Positions 1 through 7,966 of a stretch of DNA of 64,000 nt are shown here, one piece after another (position 1 is the stretch's first letter; the number at the start of each line of letters is the position of its first letter). Where the stretch lies: contig WAMJ01000292.1 of the NCBI GenBank assembly GCA_015522385.1, positions 1 to 64,000 on the forward strand. The letters run 5' to 3'. The notes beneath the pieces were generated by a model. It was not told where the DNA came from, searched no databases, and worked only from the letters and a program-made list of their open reading frames with translations. The position numbers and the translations under genes are program-made. This DNA comes from Candidatus Heimdallarchaeota archaeon. Lineage in GTDB: Archaea; Asgardarchaeota; Heimdallarchaeia; Heimdallarchaeales; Kariarchaeaceae.

Positions 1-1
1 T

Positions 2-139
2 CTCGCAAAAGCAGAGGAGATGGCAAGGGACAAAGGCTACAGGAAACTCTCTGTAATCTCTGGAGTGGGGGTTCGTGAGTACTACACCAAATTTGGGTAC
101 GAGCTCGATGGATACTACATGAGCAAAATCCTCGATTGA
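2..139 (+). CDS. elp3: Elp3 family tRNA-modifying enzyme, C-terminal end (5' truncated)
   Basis: The last 45 residues of a gene that enters from the left edge. The stretch [20 protein letters not shown] is the characteristic end of the acetyltransferase (GNAT) domain of Elp3, the radical SAM/acetyltransferase enzyme that makes the carboxymethyl-type modification of uridine 34 in tRNA. The radical SAM part lies outside the window, so it cannot be checked. The stop is a TGA at 137-139. The next gene starts 46 bp downstream on the same strand and may be cotranscribed. Another GNAT protein could end similarly, but the VREYY/GYELDG combination makes Elp3 the best reading. Confidence 0.8.
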   Translation, partial: LAKAEEMARDKGYRKLSVISGVGVREYYTKFGYELDGYYMSKILD

Positions 140-185
140 GAAGGTATCGAGTATTTCAAATATCCTGAAAATAGGAGAGAACTGA

Positions 186-998
186 ATGGCAGAATCCATG
201 TTCCTTCGTGATTTCTTCACAACCAAGTTCGAGATGACCCGAATTGACAGTATCCGGAAAGAGGTCAAGAAGATCACGAGGAACTACCACAAGTACTTGG
301 AGAAATTGCCAGAAAGAATGAGGAAGGAGTGGAAAGAGGAGGAAGAGAGGGACAAGAAAGAGATCTCCAGAGATTCGGGAAAGAAGAAGCTCGAAAGGTT
401 CATCGAGAGATCAAAACTCTTCCGCCTAAAAGTTCTTGAGGACCTCACACAGGAGATCTATAGAAACTGCTGGTATACAAGGGCAGAGCTTGAGATCTCA
501 GTCGCCATCTTCAGGATCGGAGTATTTTCCGAGTTCATAAAACATGATAAGAAATGGGAAGAGAAACAAAATTCCGAGCTCAAGCCAATTGTTCTCAGAT
601 TGTCCAAACCAAAGAAACCCAAAAAGTCAGGTTTTGGGGTCAAAGACGTCAAGTACGATATCGGGGAAGCGGTTCTCACCATGCTTAAACCTCTCAGTGT
701 GACCTTTGAAGAACTCGAAAAGAACCTCAAACGGGTGGCAATAATCAAGAAACTCGTCGAAATCGAGCAGGAGATGGTAGAAAAGATCAATACGAGGGAG
801 GATATGACCGAGATTGAAGCAAAGTACACGGATGTTATTCGAGAGATTCACGAAAAGAAAGCCCCTTTCACAAACTATTACAGGAAACTCCTAATATCAC
901 GTAATCTTATGACACAGATTACCCAGAGTGTATCACCTCGTGTCACCTATTTAGACTTCAGAGAGAAACTCCTCAATGAACAGAACGGAATTTCCTAG
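186..998 (+). CDS. Unknown lysine/glutamate-rich helical protein (270 aa)
   Basis: Not recognised. The protein is soluble, with no signal peptide or membrane segment. It is rich in Lys, Glu and Arg, with predicted long charged helices around residues 20-85 and 175-235 separated by a basic Pro/Lys stretch (KPKKPKKSG, about 140-150). The ATG follows a purine-rich Shine-Dalgarno-like AGGAGAG at 173-179. It sits 46 bp after elp3 and 34 bp before another unknown gene on the same strand, so the three could form one transcript. A helical DNA-replication subunit such as a GINS protein was considered, but no diagnostic motif supports that. The gene is real by length, start signal and codon pattern; its function is unknown. 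Confidence 0.7.
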   Translation: MAESMFLRDFFTTKFEMTRIDSIRKEVKKITRNYHKYLEKLPERMRKEWKEEEERDKKEISRDSGKKKLERFIERSKLFRLKVLEDLTQEIYRNCWYTRAELEISVAIFRIGVFSEFIKHDKKWEEKQNSELKPIVLRLSKPKKPKKSGFGVKDVKYDIGEAVLTMLKPLSVTFEELEKNLKRVAIIKKLVEIEQEMVEKINTREDMTEIEAKYTDVIREIHEKKAPFTNYYRKLLISRNLMTQITQSVSPRVTYLDFREKLLNEQNGIS

Positions 999-1032
999 GA
1001 AATGATTATAATCAGAACATCCAATATTATGT

Positions 1033-1527
1033 ATGAGCGATCGATTCATCATCCTCGAAGAATGGAAGGAACTAAAGCCGATTGAATGTCCGCAGAGGGG
1101 TGGGATAAACTTTCCCTGCGTGATTTGCAGGGAATGTGAGATAGGAGACGTGACCACCAGTTTTGAGGAGCATCTGATCCTTGAGTCAACGGTTAACAGT
1201 GTCCTCGTCCATATAGACCTAGGTTTGAAGGAGAGAAATGACGATATAGAGAAGTTCTCTCTCAAACGGGTCAAGATCGGGTTGTCCAAGGCCATTCCTG
1301 CAATCCAGCGTTCAGACTGGGAAGAGGGTGATATCACGATCATGATCGACGACGAGATGGCTAAGGATCCAGTTACACTGCAGAAAATCCACTATTTCAT
1401 CAACACCTTTCACAGAGAGTGGCCAAGATTTGCCTCACAGGCAAAACAGGCCTTTACGAAGTGGGAGACTCAGCTGGTAAGGGAGATCAAGTTCGACTAT
1501 GACAATAAGTTCAACGAAAAAATCTAG
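1033..1527 (+). CDS. Unknown cysteine-containing protein (164 aa)
   Basis: Not recognised. Near the N-terminus there is a four-cysteine group (C at about residues 19, 29, 32 and 35; pattern C-x9-C-x2-C-x2-C), which could bind zinc or an iron-sulfur cluster. The remainder looks like an alpha/beta domain followed by a helical C-terminus rich in aromatic and charged residues. It lies 34 bp behind the unknown 270-aa gene, so cotranscription is likely. Its TAG stop overlaps the stop of the convergent zinc protein within a CTAG tetranucleotide. Confidence 0.65.
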   Translation: MSDRFIILEEWKELKPIECPQRGGINFPCVICRECEIGDVTTSFEEHLILESTVNSVLVHIDLGLKERNDDIEKFSLKRVKIGLSKAIPAIQRSDWEEGDITIMIDDEMAKDPVTLQKIHYFINTFHREWPRFASQAKQAFTKWETQLVREIKFDYDNKFNEKI

Positions 1528-1805
1528 TCTGCGATATCCAGTTTGATTCCTTTGATCTCAGCAGGCCACTGTTTATCCTCTACAGCTGTTCCACAGATAA
1601 GGCACCTCCGGATTGCCTGTTTAGCCTGTGCAAACTCATCGTACTCGTAGTCCGTCTTGAGCCCTCGGTCACATAGGATATCATGTTTGCACGAAGGACA
1701 GTAGAAATAGTACGTAGGTTCTTTAGATGGTTTCCAGAGATATATGCTACATTGAGAGCAGACTTTCCTTGAGTCACATCGAAGATGCATTGCGATAACT
1801 GTCAT
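1524..1805 (-). CDS. Small zinc-finger-like protein (93 aa)
   Basis: A short protein with three cysteine pairs: CSQC near residues 16-19, CPSC near 36-39 and CLIC near 68-71, as in multi-knuckle zinc ribbons. No enzyme motif or membrane segment is visible. It is the first of three zinc-knuckle proteins in the first 5 kb (also at 1867-2094 and 4537-4791), all on the minus strand. Such proteins in archaea often serve as nucleic-acid or protein adaptors, but here that is inference. Its stop overlaps the stop of the convergent plus-strand gene. Confidence 0.6.
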   Translation of the reverse strand: MTVIAMHLRCDSRKVCSQCSIYLWKPSKEPTYYFYCPSCKHDILCDRGLKTDYEYDEFAQAKQAIRRCLICGTAVEDKQWPAEIKGIKLDIAD

Positions 1806-1866
1806 TGTTCTACATTGATTATCATATTATATTAATGCGCTTTCTCAAAAATCGAATGGCGTTGAC

Positions 1867-2094
1867 TCAGTCGTCGTCGATCTGACCTTCAATCCATCGT
1901 TTGTACTTTCTTTGATCTCGCTGTTTCTTCGTCTCTGACTGGGTGTTACCCATCAGTTCACGAATCTCTTCTCTAGCACGATTCTGAGCTTGCTGAAATT
2001 CCCAAGGTTTGAGCGAGAGCCCACATCTTTCACAGACGTAGAACCCGTCGTGCCTACTCATCTTCGTTGCACCACAATCTGGACATCCTGGCAT
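1867..2094 (-). CDS. Small zinc-ribbon protein (75 aa)
   Basis: The N-terminal half is a classic zinc ribbon with two CxxC knuckles (CPDC at residues 4-7, CERC at about 21-24), as in the zinc ribbons of TFB and other archaeal transcription-related proteins. The C-terminal half is a charged, probably helical tail rich in Arg, Lys and Gln, ending in an acidic DDD. Binding of nucleic acid or of an RNA-polymerase-like partner is plausible but not shown. A divergent TFB is unlikely because no cyclin-fold domains follow. Confidence 0.6.
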   Translation of the reverse strand: MPGCPDCGATKMSRHDGFYVCERCGLSLKPWEFQQAQNRAREEIRELMGNTQSETKKQRDQRKYKRWIEGQIDDD

Positions 2095-2175
2095 TGTATT
2101 TCCTCACGTCTGTCGGTTTAACCGACTGATATTTAACAGTTTATCAAATGGAAAATAAAACGATTGTGGTTAATT

Positions 2176-4482
2176 CTAAGCAGAAATACTGAGAGTACTC
2201 AACTCGGTGGTAATCGCCTCCATCTCGGTGACGACGTAGTCCAGAGCAGTTGTTAAATCAGTGATGACAACGTTCACGTCTCCACCAGCATCAGACACCG
2301 CTTGCACAGGATCCGCCATTATTGCTTGGATCTTCTGAATACCTTGAGCGCCTCTAATATTGGAGATATGAGAATTGATTGAAGCCAGCACGGTGTCAAT
2401 ATTACCGAGCTGTGTCATACCACCATCATTGATAGCCTTGCTGAAATTATTCTGTGCATTTACAATGTTCACTGATGCATTACCAAGTTGATTATCAACG
2501 ACTGTAAGATTCGCGTTTATACTTGGGGCATTGTTATTTAGGGCAGTGACTTTTGCAGCATCATCTGTGGCATCAACAATCTCTTGGACATCAGTCTGTA
2601 TGTATCCCATTGTGATGTTGGCAGCTTTGAAGAGCTTGGTTGCCTTGAATACCTCTGAGAAGCCACTTGACAGATACACGAAGTTCTGAGAGTTGGTTAC
2701 TAGATCAAATGATGTAAACTGGGTGGCTATCTCACTTGCAGCATCCTTAAGCAGACCATAATCGTCTCCTTTTGATTTCAAGGCCATCGCATCCACATCA
2801 TCCTGAATACCCTGTGCGGTAACAACAAGAGCAGCAGAGTTTGTTCTCATCGTTTCAAGATTGGTAATTGCCTCGTCAAAAGTACTGTCATCGATCGAGA
2901 GCAGATCAAGATTATCTTGGTTGAGGATAGCCATTGTTGAGTTCATCGACTGGAGAATTGGGACTATAGCCTTTCCAAAATCTGCAAATCCAATAGCTAT
3001 GTCCGCAGTGTCATCAAAGAAATTGAATGCACCGGCCATAGTCGCGTGAATATTTGCAATTTGGTCAACATACTCCGTTGAGTCCTTGTTTCTGAAAGTG
3101 AGGAGGGTAGGGGTGTTCATCGCGTCATTGATGATGGTGAGGTTGCCCTTCATATCGTCAAAGAATGATCCAGTACCTGCGAAGTTACTCTGATCACCAA
3201 TGAAGTCACCAGCACTGGCAAGCGCCCTCAGTCCATAAAGAAGGTGAATTAGAGGTGCCTTTGGAGAGTTATTGAGTGGATTGATCAGAACTTTGAGCAC
3301 GTCCATAGTAGAATTCAACATTTCAGCGGCATCAAAGACCAACTGAATCTGTTGATCATTGCCCTGAAGACCAGCTTCTACTAGACTCTGCTTCATCTCT
3401 TCTGCAGTTATCTGGGAGAGCTTTGTCAAGGCAGCCTGGATGTGTGTTGTTGCTTTTGTAATGTTGTCAAATGCAAGCTCAATAAGCTCAATCCCTCTGT
3501 TGAAGTCATCATCAGCAGAGAGGACAGATAGAGCAGAAGTTGATGGATTGAACGAGCTTCCTGCCAAATTGAATCCCTCATTCAGATATGCGCCTGCAGC
3601 TACGAATGGTCCTATAGCCTGAACGACATCTGTTCCTGCCTCTAGTACTATAGATCCCTGATCAATCACGTTTGCATACTGTGGGAACGCAAGAGATACC
3701 ATCCAGAACATCCCTAGAGCCCTTACTTCCTCGAGCATCTTTCTGGATTGTTCGAACCATTCATTAGCCCTATCAAAGTACGGACTGGCGAGAGCAGCAT
3801 TCTCCGATGTGAAATTATTCTGAGTCAACTGCAAACCTTGACTGAGCTCCAGGGATCCGTTAGCCATTCCAAGACCAAACTGACCAGCTCCAGAAATCCC
3901 AACAAACATATATGGTAGGATTAGAGCTCCGATCAAGAGAAAGATGAGACCTATAACAAAGCCAACAATGCTCATGATACCTGAGTTCTTCTTGAAAATC
4001 TTCAGTACCAAAACCATACCCAATCCTGCAAAAGTTGAGATCAGTAGTCCGAAGAACAGATCTACAACTACTGCATATTGAAGCAAAGAGGTAAGTGAAT
4101 CCAGCATTGTAGTGTCTATCCCGGAGTTGTTAGTGTTTTCGGCCAGTACCTTGATTAGGTTAATTGTCTCGGTCAATGTAGGGATCATTGGGGTGAGTAT
4201 CCCATACAGACTAGCAAATCCAAACAGGAAGGGGAGGATAGCACTGCTTAGCAGAACTAGAAAGCCTGCAAAAGCAGACTTCAAAAGTCCTCTTCCAAGA
4301 AAAGCTACTACCGCAGTGATAATCACTCCAGCCATCACCGACATATACCTAGCAATCAAACTAGTTGTTGGATCCAAACCAAATGTGAAGGCGGTCTCGA
4401 TAAGGAGTGTGAGACCAACTCCCACACCAAGTGCTAGAAGGAATGAACCTTTATTTTCTGACTCTTCAAATTCTTCGGTCAT
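2176..4482 (-). CDS. Large membrane protein with long helical extracytoplasmic region (768 aa)
   Basis: Not recognised as a known family. About five hydrophobic segments lie in the first 200 residues (roughly 13-33, 42-62, 67-97, 134-160, 168-195), with a short Asn-rich loop between the third and fourth. The remaining 560 residues are polar, rich in Ala, Asn, Asp, Gln, Ser and Thr, with many predicted long helices and several N-x-S/T sequons. This suggests a large helical ectodomain outside the cell. There is no cleavable signal and no second membrane region. The layout resembles a sensor or a stalk-like membrane scaffold, but no kinase, HAMP or transport motif is visible. It sits among small zinc-ribbon genes and appears to be transcribed alone. 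Confidence 0.65.
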   Translation of the reverse strand: MTEEFEESENKGSFLLALGVGVGLTLLIETAFTFGLDPTTSLIARYMSVMAGVIITAVVAFLGRGLLKSAFAGFLVLLSSAILPFLFGFASLYGILTPMIPTLTETINLIKVLAENTNNSGIDTTMLDSLTSLLQYAVVVDLFFGLLISTFAGLGMVLVLKIFKKNSGIMSIVGFVIGLIFLLIGALILPYMFVGISGAGQFGLGMANGSLELSQGLQLTQNNFTSENAALASPYFDRANEWFEQSRKMLEEVRALGMFWMVSLAFPQYANVIDQGSIVLEAGTDVVQAIGPFVAAGAYLNEGFNLAGSSFNPSTSALSVLSADDDFNRGIELIELAFDNITKATTHIQAALTKLSQITAEEMKQSLVEAGLQGNDQQIQLVFDAAEMLNSTMDVLKVLINPLNNSPKAPLIHLLYGLRALASAGDFIGDQSNFAGTGSFFDDMKGNLTIINDAMNTPTLLTFRNKDSTEYVDQIANIHATMAGAFNFFDDTADIAIGFADFGKAIVPILQSMNSTMAILNQDNLDLLSIDDSTFDEAITNLETMRTNSAALVVTAQGIQDDVDAMALKSKGDDYGLLKDAASEIATQFTSFDLVTNSQNFVYLSSGFSEVFKATKLFKAANITMGYIQTDVQEIVDATDDAAKVTALNNNAPSINANLTVVDNQLGNASVNIVNAQNNFSKAINDGGMTQLGNIDTVLASINSHISNIRGAQGIQKIQAIMADPVQAVSDAGGDVNVVITDLTTALDYVVTEMEAITTELSTLSISA

Positions 4483-4536
4483 TATAGATTAATAGTCAGG
4501 AATCATATATAAAATAATAGGATTGGGAAGAAATAA

Positions 4537-4791
4537 TTACTCTTCTGGCTCGTAATTTTCCATTTCATTGAGCAAGTCTCCCCATTCTGACTGAATTTTT
4601 TGTCTCTTAGTTAGACTTTTTTGCTTCTTCTGAGCTCCTATGCCTTCATCAAGTATCTCGGATCTCCTGTACTCATTACCGCAGAACTCACATACATATA
4701 CCTGTGAGGAGTAAACATACACCATGAAATTCTTGCACCTACGGCATAGGACCTCGCGCTCACCCACCAGCTCTTTGTCCTTATATGGCAT
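4537..4791 (-). CDS. Small zinc-ribbon protein (84 aa)
   Basis: Two CxxC knuckles (CRRC at about residues 16-19, CEFC at about 34-37) flank a short beta hairpin, giving a rubredoxin-like zinc ribbon. A charged Lys/Gln-rich middle part and an acidic C-terminus (NYEPEE) follow. No other domain is present. It precedes the 768-aa membrane protein on the same strand (54 bp upstream of its start), so the two may be cotranscribed. Function unknown. Confidence 0.6.
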   Translation of the reverse strand: MPYKDKELVGEREVLCRRCKNFMVYVYSSQVYVCEFCGNEYRRSEILDEGIGAQKKQKSLTKRQKIQSEWGDLLNEMENYEPEE

Positions 4792-4823
4792 AATGATATT
4801 TAGGAGAATAAGCTATTAAGATT

Positions 4824-5585
4824 TTACTTAGAAAGTTTTGAGATGACTTCACGGAGTCTTCTCTCAAATGGATCACGACGGCAGGCTTCTACGATGCTCT
4901 TGAACTCCTCGTCAAGGTACTTCTCCAACCTCTCCAATAGGATGCGGTTGGCGAATCTCTTGCTTTGGCCTACTGCCCAGCGATCCAGTGATACATATGA
5001 CTTCGCAATCTCCTTAGCTCTTGGTAGCAAGTCATCTGGCTCACACACCTCGTTTGCCCCGCCTCTCTTCACCAGCTCCTCGGAGTTAATAAAGGTAGAT
5101 TGCACAAGCTCATGAGTACCCACTCCATGCATTCGGTATGGAAGAAGGATTGAACTCCCCGAGTCAGGGGTCAGAGCCAGATCACCAAATGCAGTGTAGA
5201 GCTTTCCCTTTGTTGAGGTCAAACGGTAGTCACCGATGAGGAAGAGACTCATCCCTCCTCCCGCTGCAGTACCATTGAGTGCGGTGATAATAGGAAGACG
5301 GCTCTTGGCTAGTGCCAAAATGATCTCGTTGATGATTGGGACAATCTCCTCTACATACTTGGAGGGGTTACCCTCTTCCACTCCCTCCAGCATCTGACTG
5401 AGATGTCCACCCACCGAGAACACCTTGGTCGCTGATGTCAGGATGATGGAATGAACTAGCATATCATGTTCAGCTTGATCGATCCATGTCTTCAGGTATT
5501 TCAACGATTCAGCGGTGAAGGGATTCCCACCATCGTTCATTTCAAGGAGGAGGTAACCATTCTCCCTTGTAGCAATTACAGTCAT
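4824..5585 (-). CDS. Enoyl-CoA hydratase/isomerase (crotonase) family protein
   Basis: A 253-aa crotonase-fold protein, the usual family length. Visible hallmarks are the CoA/oxyanion-hole region around residues 52-66 (SATKVFSVGGHL), a second oxyanion loop NGTAAGGG near 105-112, and a GDLALTPDSGS loop near 133-143. The family hydrates or isomerises enoyl-CoA thioesters in fatty-acid or amino-acid breakdown. In place of the usual second catalytic glutamate region the loop reads PDSG, as in PaaG-type isomerases, so an isomerase role is possible. No other beta-oxidation genes are adjacent; the EtfAB/FixCX genes at 36-47 kb could take electrons from an acyl-CoA dehydrogenase encoded elsewhere. 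Confidence 0.8.
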   Translation of the reverse strand: MTVIATRENGYLLLEMNDGGNPFTAESLKYLKTWIDQAEHDMLVHSIILTSATKVFSVGGHLSQMLEGVEEGNPSKYVEEIVPIINEIILALAKSRLPIITALNGTAAGGGMSLFLIGDYRLTSTKGKLYTAFGDLALTPDSGSSILLPYRMHGVGTHELVQSTFINSEELVKRGGANEVCEPDDLLPRAKEIAKSYVSLDRWAVGQSKRFANRILLERLEKYLDEEFKSIVEACRRDPFERRLREVISKLSK

Positions 5586-5648
5586 CTGAGAATCTCAACG
5601 GGAAGAGGTAATTAAATCCTGATATGGATAATAGTAAATTCTCACAGA

Positions 5649-6227
5649 TTACGACTGCCATTTGATGATCTCTTCTCTCAGCATGGAAAAGGCCTCAGTG
5701 ACGTTGACACCCTCTTTAGCTGATGTCTTGATCCATGAGATTCCGAACCTACCATCGAATCTCTGCCTGAGTTTTTCGACGTAGGCTTCCACATCGTCGA
5801 AGTTTATCATACCCATCTTCCCCTCTTCATAAAGATCATATTTTGTAGCAACGAGGACAATAGGCGTCCCTTCACTTTGTGTGTGATGGACCAGCTCATC
5901 GATCCATTTATCCAAATTATGGAATGTCTCAATCCTTGTACAGTCAAAGCAAACGAGTGCCCCGAATGCACCCGCGTAGAACATCGGTCGGACATTCTCA
6001 AATTTTGGCTGACCTGCAAGATCCCAGATACTGTATCTGAATGAGTTCTCACCAACGGTCTCACTGTAATAAGCAAAGTCAGCTCCAACGGTATTACTGT
6101 ACTCTCGCTTGAAGCCCTCACCCATGTATTCTCTACGTAAACTTGTTTTTCCAACAGATCCATCGCCTATAAGGACAATCTTGAAAACAAAAGTTCTTCC
6201 AGATGATCCGGGATTTAATTCACTCAT
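5649..6227 (-). CDS. Rab/Ras-like small GTPase
   Basis: A 192-aa protein made of one Ras-superfamily G domain. Motifs: G1 GDGSVGKTS at residues 21-29, switch I/G2 threonine in YSNTVGADF (T46), G3 WDLAGQ at 68-73 and G5 TSAK at 168-171. G4 reads ATKYD (127-131), so the usual Asn of NKxD is Thr. Gln73 corresponds to the catalytic glutamine of Rab/Ras. There is no C-terminal cysteine, so no prenylation anchor. An expanded set of such eukaryote-like GTPases is a known feature of Asgard archaea, which is the main reason to place the window there. Its neighbours are a crotonase and moaA; no GAP, GEF or longin/roadblock gene is adjacent. Confidence 0.88.
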   Translation of the reverse strand: MSELNPGSSGRTFVFKIVLIGDGSVGKTSLRREYMGEGFKREYSNTVGADFAYYSETVGENSFRYSIWDLAGQPKFENVRPMFYAGAFGALVCFDCTRIETFHNLDKWIDELVHHTQSEGTPIVLVATKYDLYEEGKMGMINFDDVEAYVEKLRQRFDGRFGISWIKTSAKEGVNVTEAFSMLREEIIKWQS

Positions 6228-6311
6228 CTTCTGACCATCTTCTGAACTTGTAAACTTTAAACTTTCTATCTAAAGGCTGATGAAATACTAAAAAAAGTCG
6301 AAAATCGTGTC

Positions 6312-7328
6312 CTATCCACCTATTAAAATCATGGATTTGTCATCAACGGGAGGTTTGTAATCGATGATCCGGAAGTCAGGATGGCCCTCCCACTTCTCCT
6401 TAACCCCCGATTGAATAGCAGATATAATTTCCTCATCAGAAGCGCCATTACGTATTAGATCGTGAAGCTGGATTTCGTGGGAGGAATGTAGGCATGTTCT
6501 CACATTTCCTTCAGTCGTAATTCTCAACCTATTGCAGAATTTACAGAACGATTCGGAGACACTGGCTATAAATCCGATTCTCGCCTTGGTACCCTCAATC
6601 TGGTATGTCACGGAGGTCTTGCTCTTGTCTTCCCTTGGGATCTCCGTTACTTTATACTCCTGCTTTATGAGATTGAGTATCTCCTTCTTGGAGATGTAGT
6701 TTTCGACTTTCCACTTGTTCCCGCTGAATGGCATAAACTCAATGAACCTCACTTCGAGACCTGATTCATCAGAGAATTTGATAAAGTCAAAAATTTCCTC
6801 AATATTGAAACCTTTTAGGGCTACAGCGTTAATTTTGATTTCTTCAAAATCCAATGATTGAGCTTTCTTTATACCCCGTATTACAGAATCAAACTCATCC
6901 CTTAATGTAATATCATGGTATTTCTGAGGATCTAGGGTATCCAGAGAAATATTGAGTTTCCGCATACCCGCTTTCTGGAGGTCTTCTGCGATTTCGTACA
7001 ACTTAAGCCCGTTTGTCGTCATCGATAGTCTGATTGAAGGGCAGATACTTTGAAGTGACTGAACCAGTTGCACAAAATTGCTCCGTATCGTTGGCTCTCC
7101 ACCAGTCAATCTGAACTTATCCACCCCGAATGAATGGAAAATAGAGACTAACCGTAACAGCTCATCAAAGGTCAAGATCTGGGATCGGGGAACCCAATCA
7201 ACACCCTCTTCAGGCATACAGTACGTACATCTGAGATTACATCTGTCTGTCACACTGATCCTAACGTTCCTAATAATTCGCTGGTGGGAATCCTCAAGAT
7301 CGACAACATGGTGGGAACATTTTGCCAT
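6312..7328 (-). CDS. moaA: GTP 3',8-cyclase MoaA
   Basis: A radical SAM enzyme that, with MoaC, converts GTP to cyclic pyranopterin monophosphate in molybdenum cofactor synthesis. The N-terminal SAM cluster motif CNLRCTYC lies near residues 31-38. The C-terminal second cluster has Cys in FCKFCNRLR and in RTCL (about 265-285). The protein ends in the double glycine (ILIGG) that is needed for activity in known MoaA. The length (338 aa) is typical. It stands alone on the minus strand; moaC, moaB and moaE are 3.5 kb away on the plus strand. The formate dehydrogenase at 57.5 kb is the likely user of the cofactor. Confidence 0.93.
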   Translation of the reverse strand: MAKCSHHVVDLEDSHQRIIRNVRISVTDRCNLRCTYCMPEEGVDWVPRSQILTFDELLRLVSIFHSFGVDKFRLTGGEPTIRSNFVQLVQSLQSICPSIRLSMTTNGLKLYEIAEDLQKAGMRKLNISLDTLDPQKYHDITLRDEFDSVIRGIKKAQSLDFEEIKINAVALKGFNIEEIFDFIKFSDESGLEVRFIEFMPFSGNKWKVENYISKKEILNLIKQEYKVTEIPREDKSKTSVTYQIEGTKARIGFIASVSESFCKFCNRLRITTEGNVRTCLHSSHEIQLHDLIRNGASDEEIISAIQSGVKEKWEGHPDFRIIDYKPPVDDKSMILIGG

Positions 7329-7456
7329 TGAATATACCCACGAATATCATTCCTATAAATATCCTCATCGAAGCTAGTTCCATTCACGAAAATTACAGAA
7401 CTAACTATACTTTCTTATGTCAGAATCTGGATAATTAGATAAAGAGGATTGGTTGG

Positions 7457-7966
7457 ATGAAACTTACACTTGATAGGATATGTCTGAGCACAAATGACCT
7501 ATGTCTTCGGTGCAGTAAGAAACTCAAAAATGGGGAGGTAACTAAGCTGGATATTGAGGTGGGGAAGATCATCATTCAGGCAGCTAAACAACATAAATTC
7601 TTGAACTCCATCTCTCTAGAAAAGATCATCTCCACAAAGAATGCCGTCTACCTCTTAGTGAAACAGGGTGATAAAGAGAAGTTAGAACGAGCAGGGTATG
7701 TCTTCATGAATATGCTCTCGGACACAGTTGGGACTGAGGTTGTGTTCATTGAAAAAGTGAAAAATGTCCGCAAGTTCATCGAAGGTCTGGTCTCTCCTGC
7801 AGAGGTTGTGAACACCACCACGGTGTTTATCCCTCCGAGCGGTGACAAAGAAATAAAGATCCAATTTAGAGAGTCTGATCGTAACAAGGTAAAAATCTCC
7901 GCAGAAGAGCTTACTGCCATCATGACACCCCTGTACGGTTATGGAGCCCACTACTTCTTCTCCTAG
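7457..7966 (+). CDS. Archaeal NusA-like KH-domain RNA-binding protein
   Basis: A 169-aa protein whose start (a CLRC knuckle, then KNGEVTKLDIEVGK) matches the N-terminus of archaeal NusA-like transcription factors, which consist of tandem KH domains. The following parts alternate beta-alpha-beta as in KH folds, but the GxxG loops that contact RNA are not evident, so RNA binding may be altered. It is shorter than bacterial NusA, as expected for the archaeal form, and lacks S1 and acidic repeats. The last 4 bp overlap the end of truD in a shared CTAG. The family assignment rests on the N-terminal pattern and length and is moderately sure. Confidence 0.55.
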   Translation: MKLTLDRICLSTNDLCLRCSKKLKNGEVTKLDIEVGKIIIQAAKQHKFLNSISLEKIISTKNAVYLLVKQGDKEKLERAGYVFMNMLSDTVGTEVVFIEKVKNVRKFIEGLVSPAEVVNTTTVFIPPSGDKEIKIQFRESDRNKVKISAEELTAIMTPLYGYGAHYFFS

